A stretch of 64,000 nt of DNA, taken from Ralstonia sp. SET104. Lineage in GTDB: Bacteria; Pseudomonadota; Gammaproteobacteria; Burkholderiales; Burkholderiaceae. Position numbers and translations under genes: made by a program. The notes beneath the pieces are model-generated. The model was not told the origin of the DNA and did not search any database. It worked only from the letters and a program-made list of their open reading frames with translations. Positions 50,714 to 60,176 of this stretch are shown piece by piece (positions within the stretch are counted from its first letter, which is position 1; each line of letters starts with the position of its first letter). Location of the stretch: NCBI RefSeq assembly GCF_003851545.1, contig NZ_BHVX01000006.1:186001-250000 (forward strand), written 5' to 3'.

Positions 50714-50827
50714 ATCTGGATGCAATGTTCCAGTCAAAAAAATGGCTGTACTGCGCCATGCGTAAGAAATTGCATGCACTTTTACTGGTTCGGGAGCGTC
50801 CCATCTCGAAGTGGTGATGGACGGTAC

Positions 50828-51526
50828 CTAGGCCCTCAACGCCAGTGGCTGGTCCCAGCCGGTCCAGGTTGCAGAGCCAGCATGCTCGGTGGTGTCCGAG
50901 GTCGCTGCGTATGCAGGCATCAACTGTTCGAGTTCGATACCAAACAGGTTGGCGCAGGTTGCGTTCAATGCGTTGATGGATTGCAAACCGCTTTGCCGAG
51001 CAAGCGTCTTCAACGTCTCAGTGATCTCCAGCGTGTCTGCTAACGGCACGGTACTGCCTTCCAGCGAGGCCAGCGAGGCCAGCGCGTAGAGCGCCTGCGC
51101 GGCGCGTTGTTCGCGCACGAGTGCATTGAACGCTTCACCTTCTGCAAACAGGCGCGCGCGCATCTGTCGCGTGCCTGTCCGCCAAAGCTCGCTCAGAGTC
51201 GCTGCGTTCCATACCCCCGCCGGGTGCTCGAACACCAGGTTGGCCAAGGTGCGTGACCATGGCTTGTCGTGATGGATGGCTGCCATGCGTGGGCAACTGG
51301 CATCGGGCACTGCCGCGAGCGTAATGGTGATCGGCTGCCAAGGCGTTCCCGGCAAGTCGCAGCCGAAATGGGCGAAAGCGGGCACGATAAATGGGTCCCC
51401 GGGGCGTACCTCGCGTCGGCCGTTCGCATCACGCAGGCAGGCGCTACCTTGCTCAGCCTGAACGCGTACCGCAAACGGAAAGCGCAGGCGTGACAGTCGA
51501 ACGTAGGTGCTGCTAGTGAGCGGCAT
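50828..51526 (-). CDS. AraC-like regulator with weak HTH
   Basis: A 232-residue protein: a cupin-like N-domain (about 1-90, SAVQAEQGSACLRDANGRREVRPGDPFIVPAFAHFGC-type), then helices with LSELWRTGTRQMRARLFAEGEAFNALVREQRAAQALYAL, which follow the AraC first HTH and linker helix. The second HTH is poorly matched. Target unknown. It is convergent with the sigma gene and lies upstream of the Crp-like gene, which reads the same way. Confidence 0.68.
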   Translation of the reverse strand: MPLTSSTYVRLSRLRFPFAVRVQAEQGSACLRDANGRREVRPGDPFIVPAFAHFGCDLPGTPWQPITITLAAVPDASCPRMAAIHHDKPWSRTLANLVFEHPAGVWNAATLSELWRTGTRQMRARLFAEGEAFNALVREQRAAQALYALASLASLEGSTVPLADTLEITETLKTLARQSGLQSINALNATCANLFGIELEQLMPAYAATSDTTEHAGSATWTGWDQPLALRA

Positions 51527-51621
51527 GGGTGACGAGGTGAGGGCAGGCGGCAGCTGTCGCAGGATTCTATGTCTACCCGCACGCGGGACAATGTCGCTTC
51601 GGTGACAGTATTTGGGGCGGC

Positions 51622-52335
51622 CTATAGCTCCGAGAGCCCGAACAGGCGCAACCGCTCCAGATCGGTTACGCGGATGGTCTGGTACGACAGTGTGATCATG
51701 CCGCCATCGGCGAGCCGCCGTAGCGCCAGGTTCACACGTTGGCGCGACAACCCCGTCAGCAACCCGATCTCTTCCTGTGACAGTTCCAGCACCGTGCTTG
51801 TGCGGGGGTACAGGGCAGGATGGAACAACTGGGCAATCGCTTGCGCCACCCGTGCATCGGCGCTCAGCAGACGGTCGTTCTGCACGGTGGCAATGAACTG
51901 GCCCATGCGCTCGTTGAGCTGGCGCACCACAAAGCTGGCAAACGGCAGGCTCTGTGCAAGCAGCGTGTTGAACACGGGCTCGGGCACCAGCAGCACGTGC
52001 GAGCTACGGATGGCAATCACATCGTAGCGGCGATCTTCGCGTTTGATGACGCTACCTTCACCACACCAGCCACCTGCAGGTACACCTGAGAACGTGCAGC
52101 CACGCCCATCAGATGTGTACACGGCCAACTTGATGAGGCCACTGTCCACCCCAATCCAGTAACGCGAGGGTTCGCCGCGCCGTGCGATAAAGGCGCCGGG
52201 CTCGAACGCCTGCAGCACGGTTTCGCGTGCGGCGAGCGCCTGGTGTTCGGGGGCCAGCGCGGTAAACCACGCGTGGCCCTCCAATTGGGATGCAGGCGAC
52301 AGAACGCGAGGTGCGGTCATGGTGAGGGCGTGCAT
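51622..52335 (-). CDS. Crp/Fnr-family regulator
   Basis: A 237-residue regulator. The cyclic-nucleotide-type barrel is at about 20-140 (FEPGAFIARRGEPSRYWIGVDSGLIKL, GGWCGEGSVI) and the C-terminal winged helix has LSQEEIGLLTGLSRQRVNLALRRLADGGMITLSYQTIRV. No FNR-type cysteine cluster is seen. It is divergent from the acyl-CoA synthetase gene (183 bp) and may control it. ATG 52335 is chosen; ATG 52320 is equally likely. A long open frame upstream of it is only the antisense of the synthetase gene. Confidence 0.87.
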   Translation of the reverse strand: MHALTMTAPRVLSPASQLEGHAWFTALAPEHQALAARETVLQAFEPGAFIARRGEPSRYWIGVDSGLIKLAVYTSDGRGCTFSGVPAGGWCGEGSVIKREDRRYDVIAIRSSHVLLVPEPVFNTLLAQSLPFASFVVRQLNERMGQFIATVQNDRLLSADARVAQAIAQLFHPALYPRTSTVLELSQEEIGLLTGLSRQRVNLALRRLADGGMITLSYQTIRVTDLERLRLFGLSEL

Positions 52336-52518
52336 AACATCAGTGAAATGGAGGCCGGCGCGTGGGGAGGGCGTTCGTTTTGTAAGAACCCTGTCAGCCT
52401 TGGGTTGACGCCGGTTTTCGGGCAGTTTGTCATCCGGATGACAGAGTACGGAAGCTGGCCGATGATAGCGTTGCCCATCAAAAAGCAACAGCGCCCGCCA
52501 CGCAATGGAGACACGGTA

Positions 52519-54153
52519 ATGCCCACAGATTTTGATAGCGGTCTGGCCCGTAACGCAGCCAACTTTGTACCGCTCACCCCGATCGAGTTTCTCGCGCGCG
52601 CAGCAGAGGTGTATGGCGACCGCCTGGCCATCGTGCACGGCCCGGTGCGCCAGAACTGGCGCGACACCTACGCGCGGGCACGCCGTATGGCCAGCGCGCT
52701 GACTCTTGCCGGCGTCGGCCGGGGCGAGACAGTGGCCGCGCTGTTGCCCAACACCCCGGCCATGGTTGAGGCCCATTTTGGCGTGCCCATGGCGGGTGCG
52801 GTACTCAACGCACTCAATATCCGCCTGGATGCCGCCAATCTGCTCTTCATGCTGCGCCATGGTGAGGCGCGCGTGCTGCTGGCCGACTCCGAGTTTGCCG
52901 ACTTGGCGCGGCAGATGGCGCTGGAGATCCCTGGACTCAAGGTGATTGCCGTGCACGACGCGCTGGGTCCACAGGCCGAGCCGTTCGGTGAAACGGATTA
53001 CGAGTCGTTCCTCGCCTCGGGCGATCCGCTCTACGCGTGGCAACTGCCGGCCGACGAGTGGGATGCCATTGCGCTCAACTACACCTCTGGCACCACGGGC
53101 GACCCGAAGGGCGTGGTCTATCACCATCGCGGCGCCACCATCAACGCGGTGTCCAATATTTTGGAGTGGGATCTGCCCAAGCACCCCGTTTATCTGTGGA
53201 CGCTGCCGATGTTCCACTGCAACGGCTGGTGTTTCCCTTGGACGATTGCGGCGCGTGCGGGTGTCAACGTTTGCCTGCGCAAGTTCGAGCCCAAGGTGGT
53301 ATTCGATTTGATGCGCGACGAAGGTGTGACGCACTACTGCGCCGCGCCTATCGTGCACACGGCGCTGGTCAACGCGCCACCATCCTGGCGTGAAGGGCTG
53401 CGCGGGCCGGTGCGTGGCATGGTAGCGGGTGCACCGCCGCCGGCCGCTGTACTGGCGCAGATGGAAGCGATGGGTTTCGAGCTCACCCACGTCTATGGCC
53501 TCACAGAGGTCTACGGCCCCGCAGCGGTCTGCGCAGAGCAGGATGCCTGGCGCGCACTGCCCGAGCACGACCGCGCGACCATGAAGGCGCGTCAAGGCGT
53601 GCGCTATCACCTGCAGTCGCAGGTGGTGGTGCTCGATCCAGACACCATGCAGCCTGTGCCCGCCGATGGCGAAACCATTGGCGAGATCATGTTCCGCGGC
53701 AACATTTGCATGAAGGGCTACCTGAAGAACGAGAAGGCCACACGCGAGGCCTTTGCTGGCGGCTGGTTCCACACCGGTGACCTGGGCGTCTGCATGCCCG
53801 ATGGCTACATCAAGATCAAGGACCGCAGCAAAGACATCATCATCTCGGGGGGCGAGAATATCTCCAGCGTCGAGGTGGAAGACGCGCTGTATCGTCACCC
53901 GGCAGTGCTGGCTGCCGCCGTGGTCGCTCAGCCCGATGTCAAGTGGGGCGAGACGCCCTGCGCCTTTGTTGAACTCAAGGACGGCGCTACCGCCACCGCC
54001 GAAGAACTGATCGCGCACTGCAAGACGCTGCTGGCGAGCTTCAAGGTGCCGAAGGCGGTGTTCTTTGGTCCGCTGCCCAAGACGTCGACGGGCAAGATCC
54101 AGAAGTACGAACTGCGCCGCAAGGTGAATTCGACGTCAGCCATCGACGTTTGA
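52519..54153 (+). CDS. AMP-forming acyl-CoA synthetase (DmdB/FadD-like)
   Basis: A 544-residue ANL-family ligase. Motifs in order: YTSGTTGDPKGVVYHH (P-loop, about 194-209), GLTEVYGP, GWFHTGDLG, KDRSKDIIISGGENISS, and C-terminal catalytic Lys in PKTSTGKIQKYELR. The length and HCNGW motif match medium-chain or 3-methylmercaptopropionyl-CoA ligases. GGAG lies before the ATG. It activates a carboxylic acid to the CoA ester; the chain cannot be named from sequence. Confidence 0.92.
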   Translation: MPTDFDSGLARNAANFVPLTPIEFLARAAEVYGDRLAIVHGPVRQNWRDTYARARRMASALTLAGVGRGETVAALLPNTPAMVEAHFGVPMAGAVLNALNIRLDAANLLFMLRHGEARVLLADSEFADLARQMALEIPGLKVIAVHDALGPQAEPFGETDYESFLASGDPLYAWQLPADEWDAIALNYTSGTTGDPKGVVYHHRGATINAVSNILEWDLPKHPVYLWTLPMFHCNGWCFPWTIAARAGVNVCLRKFEPKVVFDLMRDEGVTHYCAAPIVHTALVNAPPSWREGLRGPVRGMVAGAPPPAAVLAQMEAMGFELTHVYGLTEVYGPAAVCAEQDAWRALPEHDRATMKARQGVRYHLQSQVVVLDPDTMQPVPADGETIGEIMFRGNICMKGYLKNEKATREAFAGGWFHTGDLGVCMPDGYIKIKDRSKDIIISGGENISSVEVEDALYRHPAVLAAAVVAQPDVKWGETPCAFVELKDGATATAEELIAHCKTLLASFKVPKAVFFGPLPKTSTGKIQKYELRRKVNSTSAIDV

Positions 54154-54420
54154 GAGTGCTCCGACGTAATTCCCTTCCCCAAGGAGCGAGGGTATGTTTG
54201 ACTGCGCACGGCCAGTTCCGGAAACCTCAGGAACGTTGAGAACGAATTTATGCCCTTAGGGGCGGCGGGAAAATAGCTTCCGCCGTGCTGAAGAGACTTA
54301 AAGATGTGCATAGAATCCGGTGCGACGCACATGGGAAGAACACTGTGCACAATTTGACAAGCCGCTGATTGTAGTAGTAGTCCAGATCTCGAGCGGTGAC
54401 ATCTTGGGTGGATTCCCGAC

Positions 54421-54720
54421 AATGTAGCCCGAACCGCTGTCCGTCATCCATTCGATTTCCGATGGGGCTTTCGGAACATTGCCGAAACGCCGCTCGACGG
54501 CTGCCAGCATCACGTCGCGCACGACATCGCCCCTGTAGCCACCGGTCGTCGCTACCCAGCTCGTCGCCTCGCGGTCGCAGCAGTCCACAGCGAACGTCGC
54601 TCGCAGCGGCTCGTCCCGTGGCAACGATGGCGAGCGCGCAATCAACTTTTTTGCCCGGCCGTACCCGTAGTTTAAGTGGGTGACTGCGTCCGGTGATTCA
54701 GGGGGATGTTCCACTGGGCG
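54421..54720 (-). pseudogene. IS3-family (IS2 group) transposase OrfB remnant
   Basis: The frame contains [20 protein letters not shown], then [24 protein letters not shown], and ends [13 protein letters not shown]. This is the middle of an IS2-type OrfB DDE domain (the usual TDNGSGYI is TDSGSGYI). The N-terminal part and everything after GSGYI are missing, and the flanks at either end are unrelated. It is a decayed insertion-sequence fragment at the edge of the foreign block. Confidence 0.85.
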
Positions 54721-55184
54721 CGTCTTCCGACGGCGGATCAGCGTGCCGCGTCCACCAGTTTCCTTACGCCCATCACTTGGTATTCGTTCTCAAATCGCCA
54801 TAGCTAATGGTGATATATTTTTTTGTTCTTTAATTAAATAACTCCAATGTGATATGGATTTGTGTGCAATAAATATTGCACAATAGCTCGCCAAAAAATT
54901 ATATCGACTTGGGTAGTCTAGCCCGCAAAGCTGATTTATCAAGGCGACCTTGAAATGCCGGGGATTTATATTAACGTCAAGGGGTTGCTTGCTCAAAAGA
55001 AAAGGCGACCTTGCTCGGTCGCCTTGTTCCATGCGTGGAGGATGCTGCTAAGACAGTAAATCACTTTCAGGAAGAGGCCTTGTTACAGCAAGACATCTTC
55101 GTCCCTCCTTAGCGTACAGTCTGATTTTGGTCGTTTTCCCGCCGAAGTCAAGGGTTCTGTGCGCAGTGAATTTGGGAGTCGATC
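54721..55184. other. AT-rich stretch before the transposition operon
   Basis: From about 54790 to 54990 the GC content falls well below the surroundings. A perfect hairpin-type repeat GTGCAAT-AAAT-ATTGCAC lies at 54864-54881, CAAGGCGACCTTG at 54938-54950, and the strong hairpin at 55002-55025. I could not identify transposon end repeats with confidence. No gene is supported; an 80-codon minus frame at 54790-55032 starts inside the hairpin. Confidence 0.5.
55002..55025 (-). terminator. Rho-independent terminator reading leftwards
   Basis: AAGGCGACC (55002-55010) pairs with GGTCGCCTT (55017-55025). On the minus strand it is followed by TTTTCTTTT, so it terminates transcription coming from the right. 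No minus-strand gene lies immediately to its right now; the next is bluB at 60177. Confidence 0.7.
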
Positions 55185-55865
55185 ATGCGCACTCAACCAT
55201 CCCCGCGAGGCTGGCGGGATAGTGTGAATTCGAGCAAGCTGCGCAGGCACAACTACGCAGCTAATCTTTGGATTTTCTTTTCCAATAAGAACCAGGCGCT
55301 GTATCGCATCGAGGGTGACGTGCCCTTCATGCATTGCGTTCTTCTTGAGGGAAACCCCAATTTTGTGCGTTATCGGCCTCCAGCTCTTCCGAACCCAGGG
55401 GAAGCGCCTGGCAATGTTTCCGGTATTAGCTTTTCGATTGCCGAAGACGTGGAGGCTAGGCAGACGTGGTTCTGCTACCGTCGGAACGAACCTCCCTGGG
55501 GTGAGCAATGGTCAGCGGCCTTCAGCGAGCTCAATCAGCGAGCAAGCGAACGCCAAGCTGCATGCTGCATTGTGACGGTTCGTGAGTTGGAGCAGCAGCG
55601 CTATTTGTTCGACAACTGGCTGGTGCTGTCCCGTGCTATGACGGCCGCGCGGTCTTTGTCACGTGAGACCGAGGCGGAGTCGCTGGCGGCACTCCTCTCC
55701 CGCACACGCTCGTTCGAGTTGACCATCGCGTTGCATCAACCTGGCTGTGATCCCGCCATCATGCTGGCGGTGATTGCCCGCGAGCTGCAGCTAGGCCGAC
55801 TAACGGCTGATCTGACAACCACGTTGCTGAGCGATGCATCGATCCTGCATGCGGAGGGCTTATGA
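55185..55865 (+). CDS. TnsA-like protein, nuclease motif not evident
   Basis: A 226-residue protein, first gene of the module; GGGAG lies 6 bp before the ATG. Size, position and the order beta-strand pattern (ALYRIEGDVPFMHCVLLEGNPNFVRYRPPALP) match TnsA, the endonuclease that cuts the 5' ends in Tn7. The Glu of the first motif could be that in RIEGD, but the expected Asp and ExK of the second motif are not seen where FSIAEDVEARQTWFCYRRNEP stands. It may be inactive or a structural partner of the transposase. Identity rests mostly on context. Confidence 0.55.
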   Translation: MRTQPSPRGWRDSVNSSKLRRHNYAANLWIFFSNKNQALYRIEGDVPFMHCVLLEGNPNFVRYRPPALPNPGEAPGNVSGISFSIAEDVEARQTWFCYRRNEPPWGEQWSAAFSELNQRASERQAACCIVTVRELEQQRYLFDNWLVLSRAMTAARSLSRETEAESLAALLSRTRSFELTIALHQPGCDPAIMLAVIARELQLGRLTADLTTTLLSDASILHAEGL

Positions 55866-57856
55866 GCCGAGGCTGCACGCGTACACGCATCCCCGCGACC
55901 TTCGGCCGACCGGAAAGCTGGCCACGGCCCGCAATCCTTCAACTGAGCGAGCAGGATCAGGAGATCTATCGACGTCGAGAACGCGCGCTACGGATGTACG
56001 CCGAGCGGCGTGATTTCCCGACGATCCAATCCGAGGTGGGCCTGGGGCGCAGGGAGGTTTTCCGGTTGCTGCAACGGTTCACCGCTCCCAGTCCCACCGG
56101 CGGCATCTACGGTTTGTTCGGTCTGCTTCCAAGGCTGAGGATTCGGGTATATCAACGTAGGAAACCTCTTCGCCTGACTCCTGGCTCTTCTTCCGGTTAC
56201 GCCGGCGCCATGGGGAGCTTGCTGGAACAGCACGCAGAGGTGGAGGACATCTTGTACAGGCTGCTTCTCGGAACTGACGAGCGCGCCTTGGAGCGCCGCC
56301 CGACGTTTCGGACGGTGCATGCTGGTTGGCTTGAAGAGCTTCGTCGGCTCGGCCTAGACGAAACAGACTGGCCGTTTTGCTGCGGCGATCAGGGCTACTG
56401 CACGCTGATTCGCTACTGCAAGCAGCTGATTGCGCAGAACGCCGATCGTGGCGTAAAGATGCGATACGGGAAGGCTGCGGCCGACCGCCTAGCGAAAGTA
56501 GGGAGGGGCATCCCCCCTTTGATTCAGCCGCTACGTCCGGGCACCTTTGCGATCTTGGATTACGGCAAAGCCGATACGGCGTCCTGCTTTACGTTCAAGA
56601 CCCCGGAGGGCAAGGAGTTAGCGCAAGTTTTGCCGCGTTGGTACATTGCCGTGTTGGTGGACGAATACACCTCCGGCACCTGGAGCGCGTTCAACACCAT
56701 GGAGGTCGACCCTAGTGCGGACAGTGTATTGGAGGCGTTGGATCGCGCAATTAGGCCTGAGACCTATTCCGAGAAGGCGACACAAAGCGGAGCGGCTGAG
56801 CTTCCAACGCATATCCATGAGTTGCTGCCGTCGTTTGGGTTCTCCGGCGTCTCCGTTCTAAAGCTCGACAACGCACGATGCAATAGAGCGTTCGAGGTTG
56901 TTGATCGCATCATCTTCACCTTGGGATGTGCGGTGAACTTTGGACCGTATCGAACGTGGGTGCGCCGCGACGTTGTAGAACATGTCATTGGACGCCTTTC
57001 CGCGACCGGAGCCAAGCGCCTTCGGTCTAGCTACGGTACAGGACCGATGGATCCCCTCCGAGGGGACGCCGCCAAAGAAGCGATCAGCCTACATCTGGAC
57101 TACCGCGAAGTAGAGCGACTACTGCGCAATTGCTGCAGAGCGCACAACCGGAATGCCAGTGAGCGCCTTCACTGGTCTTCGCCTACCGAATACATTTCAC
57201 GCGCACTGGCCGATCCCGCCTCTGGCGTCTTCCCCAATCCACTGCCGCAGATCGCCATAAAGAATTCGGACCTTCTCGACCACATTGTCGAATGTACCGT
57301 ACGCGGTAGTTTGAAGAAGGGTGAGCGACCCTATGTGCGATGGGGGCGATGCCGATACACCAATCCTGTACTTGCTAGCTCCTGGCAGTTGCTCGGGAAA
57401 TCGATACTGCTATACATCAAGAGATACGACGCACGACTGGCAACCGCCATATTGCCGAAGACTGGAGAAAGCCTCGGCTTGCTTATCCCTGAGCGAGCGT
57501 GGCGCGAGTATGCCATTTCATTGCGCATGCGGCAGTTGATCAACCGAGCAGGGCTGCGGCTCGCGGCACACGAGCGCGAAGACCCACTGGAAGTATGGCA
57601 AAAGGAATGGGCGGCAACTCGCCAGACGAGAACAGGAGCAAGATCGCGGAAGCGCTCATCCAGAGACGCGATATGGTTCGCCCGCGAGCAACGCTTGCGG
57701 GAAGCTCATGCCGGCACCGGCCCACACGATTCCGAGGCTGGAGATGGTTATCAGGAGCCAAATGGCGTTGACGTTGGTGAATTGCGGGGCGGCTCAGGGC
57801 TTGACCCCTTCGGTCTGGACGAGGTTCCTGACCTCACCAAGCGAGGCAGGCCATGA
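55862..57856 (+). CDS. TnsB/TniA-like DDE transposase
   Basis: A 664-residue Mu/TnsB-type transposase. N-terminal HTH part: SEQDQEIYRRRERALRMYAERRDFPTIQSEVGLGRREVFRLLQRF. The rve core has Asp233 (FAILDYGKAD), Asp336 (LKLDNARCN) and Glu373 (RRDVVEHVIGRL), with 37-residue D-E spacing. The Mu-type C-terminal barrel has RWGRCRYTNPVLASSW. The tail (about 580-664) is charged and probably binds the ATPase. It catalyses strand transfer. Confidence 0.9.
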   Translation: MSRGCTRTRIPATFGRPESWPRPAILQLSEQDQEIYRRRERALRMYAERRDFPTIQSEVGLGRREVFRLLQRFTAPSPTGGIYGLFGLLPRLRIRVYQRRKPLRLTPGSSSGYAGAMGSLLEQHAEVEDILYRLLLGTDERALERRPTFRTVHAGWLEELRRLGLDETDWPFCCGDQGYCTLIRYCKQLIAQNADRGVKMRYGKAAADRLAKVGRGIPPLIQPLRPGTFAILDYGKADTASCFTFKTPEGKELAQVLPRWYIAVLVDEYTSGTWSAFNTMEVDPSADSVLEALDRAIRPETYSEKATQSGAAELPTHIHELLPSFGFSGVSVLKLDNARCNRAFEVVDRIIFTLGCAVNFGPYRTWVRRDVVEHVIGRLSATGAKRLRSSYGTGPMDPLRGDAAKEAISLHLDYREVERLLRNCCRAHNRNASERLHWSSPTEYISRALADPASGVFPNPLPQIAIKNSDLLDHIVECTVRGSLKKGERPYVRWGRCRYTNPVLASSWQLLGKSILLYIKRYDARLATAILPKTGESLGLLIPERAWREYAISLRMRQLINRAGLRLAAHEREDPLEVWQKEWAATRQTRTGARSRKRSSRDAIWFAREQRLREAHAGTGPHDSEAGDGYQEPNGVDVGELRGGSGLDPFGLDEVPDLTKRGRP

Positions 57857-58884
57857 TGGTCGAACCCCTGGTAATCGAGCAGGCGACCATCGCCGGTTGG
57901 CAAGGGGTATCAAAGAGTGTGCTCGTGGGAGATACGCCTCTTCGGCGCGAGCTGTTCTTTGAACACCCAGCGATGAGGTATCAAACTCAAGTCGTCACAC
58001 CAATGGCGAAGGAGATGTATCGAAACTTTAAAGCAGCCATCCTGCTTGGCGAACAAGGACTTTACATCTCCGGGGAGCGGAAAGATGGTCGCTCCTGCGC
58101 CCTCCGTATATGCATGAAATTGCTGGAGTCAGAGTATCCACAGATCGGAGCCTACTACCATTGCGCGAGCGCGTCAGGTGTGCCCAATCAGAAGGCTGCC
58201 TGGCAGGCCATGCTTAGCAGCACGGAGCATGCTTTCCTATCTGGTGATGTCATTCCATTGCGCGAACGCCTCGTAACGAAAATCGTCGACGATCTCCGTA
58301 GGCGTGGCACGGGCTACACCGCCATCTGGTGCGTAGACAACGCGCAAGAAATTCAAGAGCGAGAACTCGAAGCCCTCTTCGATCTTCAGGATCGCCTGTG
58401 GGCTAGAGGCGTTGTTCTGCTAACAGCAATGGTTGCGGACAATCAGCGGGACATACGTACCTTTGAGGCCCCCCCGTACGATCGATCGCTGCTCCGGCAC
58501 TTCTTCTGCAAGCACTTTGGGCTAAGGGGGGTAACTACCGCACATGACATCGAGGTGATTCTCGAAGCGTTCGACGCATCGGAGTTCCCCGAAGGGAGCG
58601 ATGTTCGTTGGACCGAATTCTTCTTCCCGCAAGCGTATGCGAATGGCTTTCGACTGGCAGAACAAACGTTGCATGTGTTCGAAACGCTCTCACAGTGCTT
58701 TCCTAATGCAGGGCAAAGTAAGCCCACGCTAGGCGTGATATTCAACGCCATTCGCTGGACGCTGCTGCGCAGTGCCCAGCTGGACGCGCCCGAGTTCAAT
58801 TTGCAGCCGGAAGATTGGAAGAGAGCCGTTCAGTATGCAGTGCTTCGTGGAAACTATACGCCGCCGCGGCTGCTGATGAAATGA
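57853..58884 (+). CDS. TnsC/TniB-like ATPase with altered nucleotide motifs
   Basis: A 343-residue protein in the TnsC position. The Walker A region reads SGERKDGRSCAL: the invariant Lys of GxxxxGK[ST] is Arg80. The Walker B region reads IWCVDNAQ: the catalytic Glu after Asp162 is Asn163. The rest (RELEALFDLQDRLWARGVVLLTAMVADN; RHFFCKHFGLRG) follows the TniB plan with a helical C-terminal domain. It should link target selection by TniQ to the transposase. Whether it hydrolyses ATP is doubtful. Confidence 0.78.
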   Translation: MMVEPLVIEQATIAGWQGVSKSVLVGDTPLRRELFFEHPAMRYQTQVVTPMAKEMYRNFKAAILLGEQGLYISGERKDGRSCALRICMKLLESEYPQIGAYYHCASASGVPNQKAAWQAMLSSTEHAFLSGDVIPLRERLVTKIVDDLRRRGTGYTAIWCVDNAQEIQERELEALFDLQDRLWARGVVLLTAMVADNQRDIRTFEAPPYDRSLLRHFFCKHFGLRGVTTAHDIEVILEAFDASEFPEGSDVRWTEFFFPQAYANGFRLAEQTLHVFETLSQCFPNAGQSKPTLGVIFNAIRWTLLRSAQLDAPEFNLQPEDWKRAVQYAVLRGNYTPPRLLMK

Positions 58885-60155
58885 CCATTCTTTCCGTGGT
58901 TGCAGGCGCGGATCTCGCTCCGCTGCCTTTCGAGTCAACCGAGTCGGTGCTCTTGAGGTTGGCCCATATGAATGCATTGAATGCGCGTGATGCTCGTGCG
59001 GAAGGTTTATGCACCACGTACTGGTCGCCGATTGTGCTGACGGAGGCAGGGCAATCCAGGCTTGCCCAACTAACCAACTGGCAACTCGATAAGCGAGAGG
59101 AGCACCTGTACTTCCAGTTGCAGCAAACGGGACTACTGTCCACGAAGCTTCGTTTCTGCGCGCGATGTGCCTCACACGGCTACCACTCTTACCTATTCCA
59201 GCTCTCACCCATAGCGGCTTGCCCTCTACATGGGGAGCCACTAGTGCAGTCGTGCCCATGCTGCGGTGTCTCAGTGGGAGAATGTGCGATAACCGAATGG
59301 CTCTTCAAAACGCCCTATCGTTGCGCGTATTGCCGTCGTCCGCTGGGACTTCAGGTTCCCACACCGGCAACGTACTATCAGCTAGAAGCGCAGCGATCTA
59401 TGCTTCTAGAGGCGTTCGCCCCTTACTGGAATTGGGCAAAGCGGCTTATGGCCGAACGTCGAACCATTCCTCAGTTATTTCAGGCGAACTGTGGGCGCGC
59501 TCTGCGAGGTGAGCTGGCGAGCCGCCGTGCCAGTGTGTTCTGCACCCTGGTTCCGGCCCCGTTCCTTGAGGCTTCCCCGGTGTTGACAGTGCTGACGTGG
59601 CGACAAAAAGTATCGCTGTACCAGTTAACATCAAGAAAAGTTGAACGGCGGGTCATTGGCGTCTATCAAGCAACGCTTCGCTTGCTGCAACGCTGGATTC
59701 TGGCGCACTGCCAGCATTCACCGAGGGAAGACTATCTGAGGGAGTGTCTGATGGAACCCAAGCCGCTCAACTACGGTGACATTGACTGTCGTGGGGTTCC
59801 TCGTGAGGAGTGCGCCTATAAACTGCTGCGATACGCAATCGAGCGAGACTACCGCGACTGTTCAGTTCATGCTGATGTCCGGACCGCGATGCCGTGGGGA
59901 TTCTTCCGAATTACAGAACCTTCCCTTCAAAGCCTGCCTCGGCTACCGCTTCGGGCGATTTTCCTTGCGATGTATGCGGAAGGCTATCTTCGGCTAAACG
60001 GGCGAGACTCCTTTTCTCTTGCTCTGGAAGGTGTGCGCTCGGATGCGGAGCTTCTAATGTTTGCCGGCGAAGCCCGCACATGCCGTTGGGGGTTCGTGGC
60101 GTTCCCGCCTGTTCCTGGGATGCCAACGACTCCCTTTCATCGGCGTGGATATTGA
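58881..60155 (+). CDS. tniQ: TniQ/TnsD-type target-site protein
   Basis: A 424-residue TniQ protein. The N-terminal ESVLLRLAHMNALNAR helix region is followed by a zinc finger CARCASHGYHSYLFQLSPIAACPLHG..LVQSCPCCG and a second CAYCRRPLG knuckle. The C-terminal 230 residues are unlike known TnsD DNA-binding parts but long enough for one. TniQ/TnsD proteins choose the insertion site. It ends 21 bp from the bluB stop, so a target at the end of bluB is a reasonable guess. Confidence 0.87.
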   Translation: MTILSVVAGADLAPLPFESTESVLLRLAHMNALNARDARAEGLCTTYWSPIVLTEAGQSRLAQLTNWQLDKREEHLYFQLQQTGLLSTKLRFCARCASHGYHSYLFQLSPIAACPLHGEPLVQSCPCCGVSVGECAITEWLFKTPYRCAYCRRPLGLQVPTPATYYQLEAQRSMLLEAFAPYWNWAKRLMAERRTIPQLFQANCGRALRGELASRRASVFCTLVPAPFLEASPVLTVLTWRQKVSLYQLTSRKVERRVIGVYQATLRLLQRWILAHCQHSPREDYLRECLMEPKPLNYGDIDCRGVPREECAYKLLRYAIERDYRDCSVHADVRTAMPWGFFRITEPSLQSLPRLPLRAIFLAMYAEGYLRLNGRDSFSLALEGVRSDAELLMFAGEARTCRWGFVAFPPVPGMPTTPFHRRGY

Positions 60156-60176
60156 GAGCCACGACGCGTGCATCAT

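Larger units (their letters stand above)
55185..60155 (+). mobile_element. Tn7-like transposition module (TnsA-, TnsB-, TnsC-like, TniQ)
   Basis: Four genes joined by ATGA overlaps, lower in GC than the flanking host genes. The gene order is that of Tn7/Tn6022-type cores. There is no cargo and no CRISPR part between tniQ and bluB, and I could not find the end repeats, so the limits given are the genes only. It may be a minimal element or a remnant. Confidence 0.82.

Noticed and set aside
52336-54018. Apparent 560-residue N-terminal extension of the Crp-like protein
   Set aside because: The extension is antisense to the acyl-CoA synthetase; Crp/Fnr proteins are about 230 residues long.
54790-55184. 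Terminal inverted repeats of the Tn7-like module
   Set aside because: I compared TGT-type starts near 55025 and 55081 with the region around 60080-60220 and found no matching ACA end with a 5-bp duplication, so no ends are claimed.
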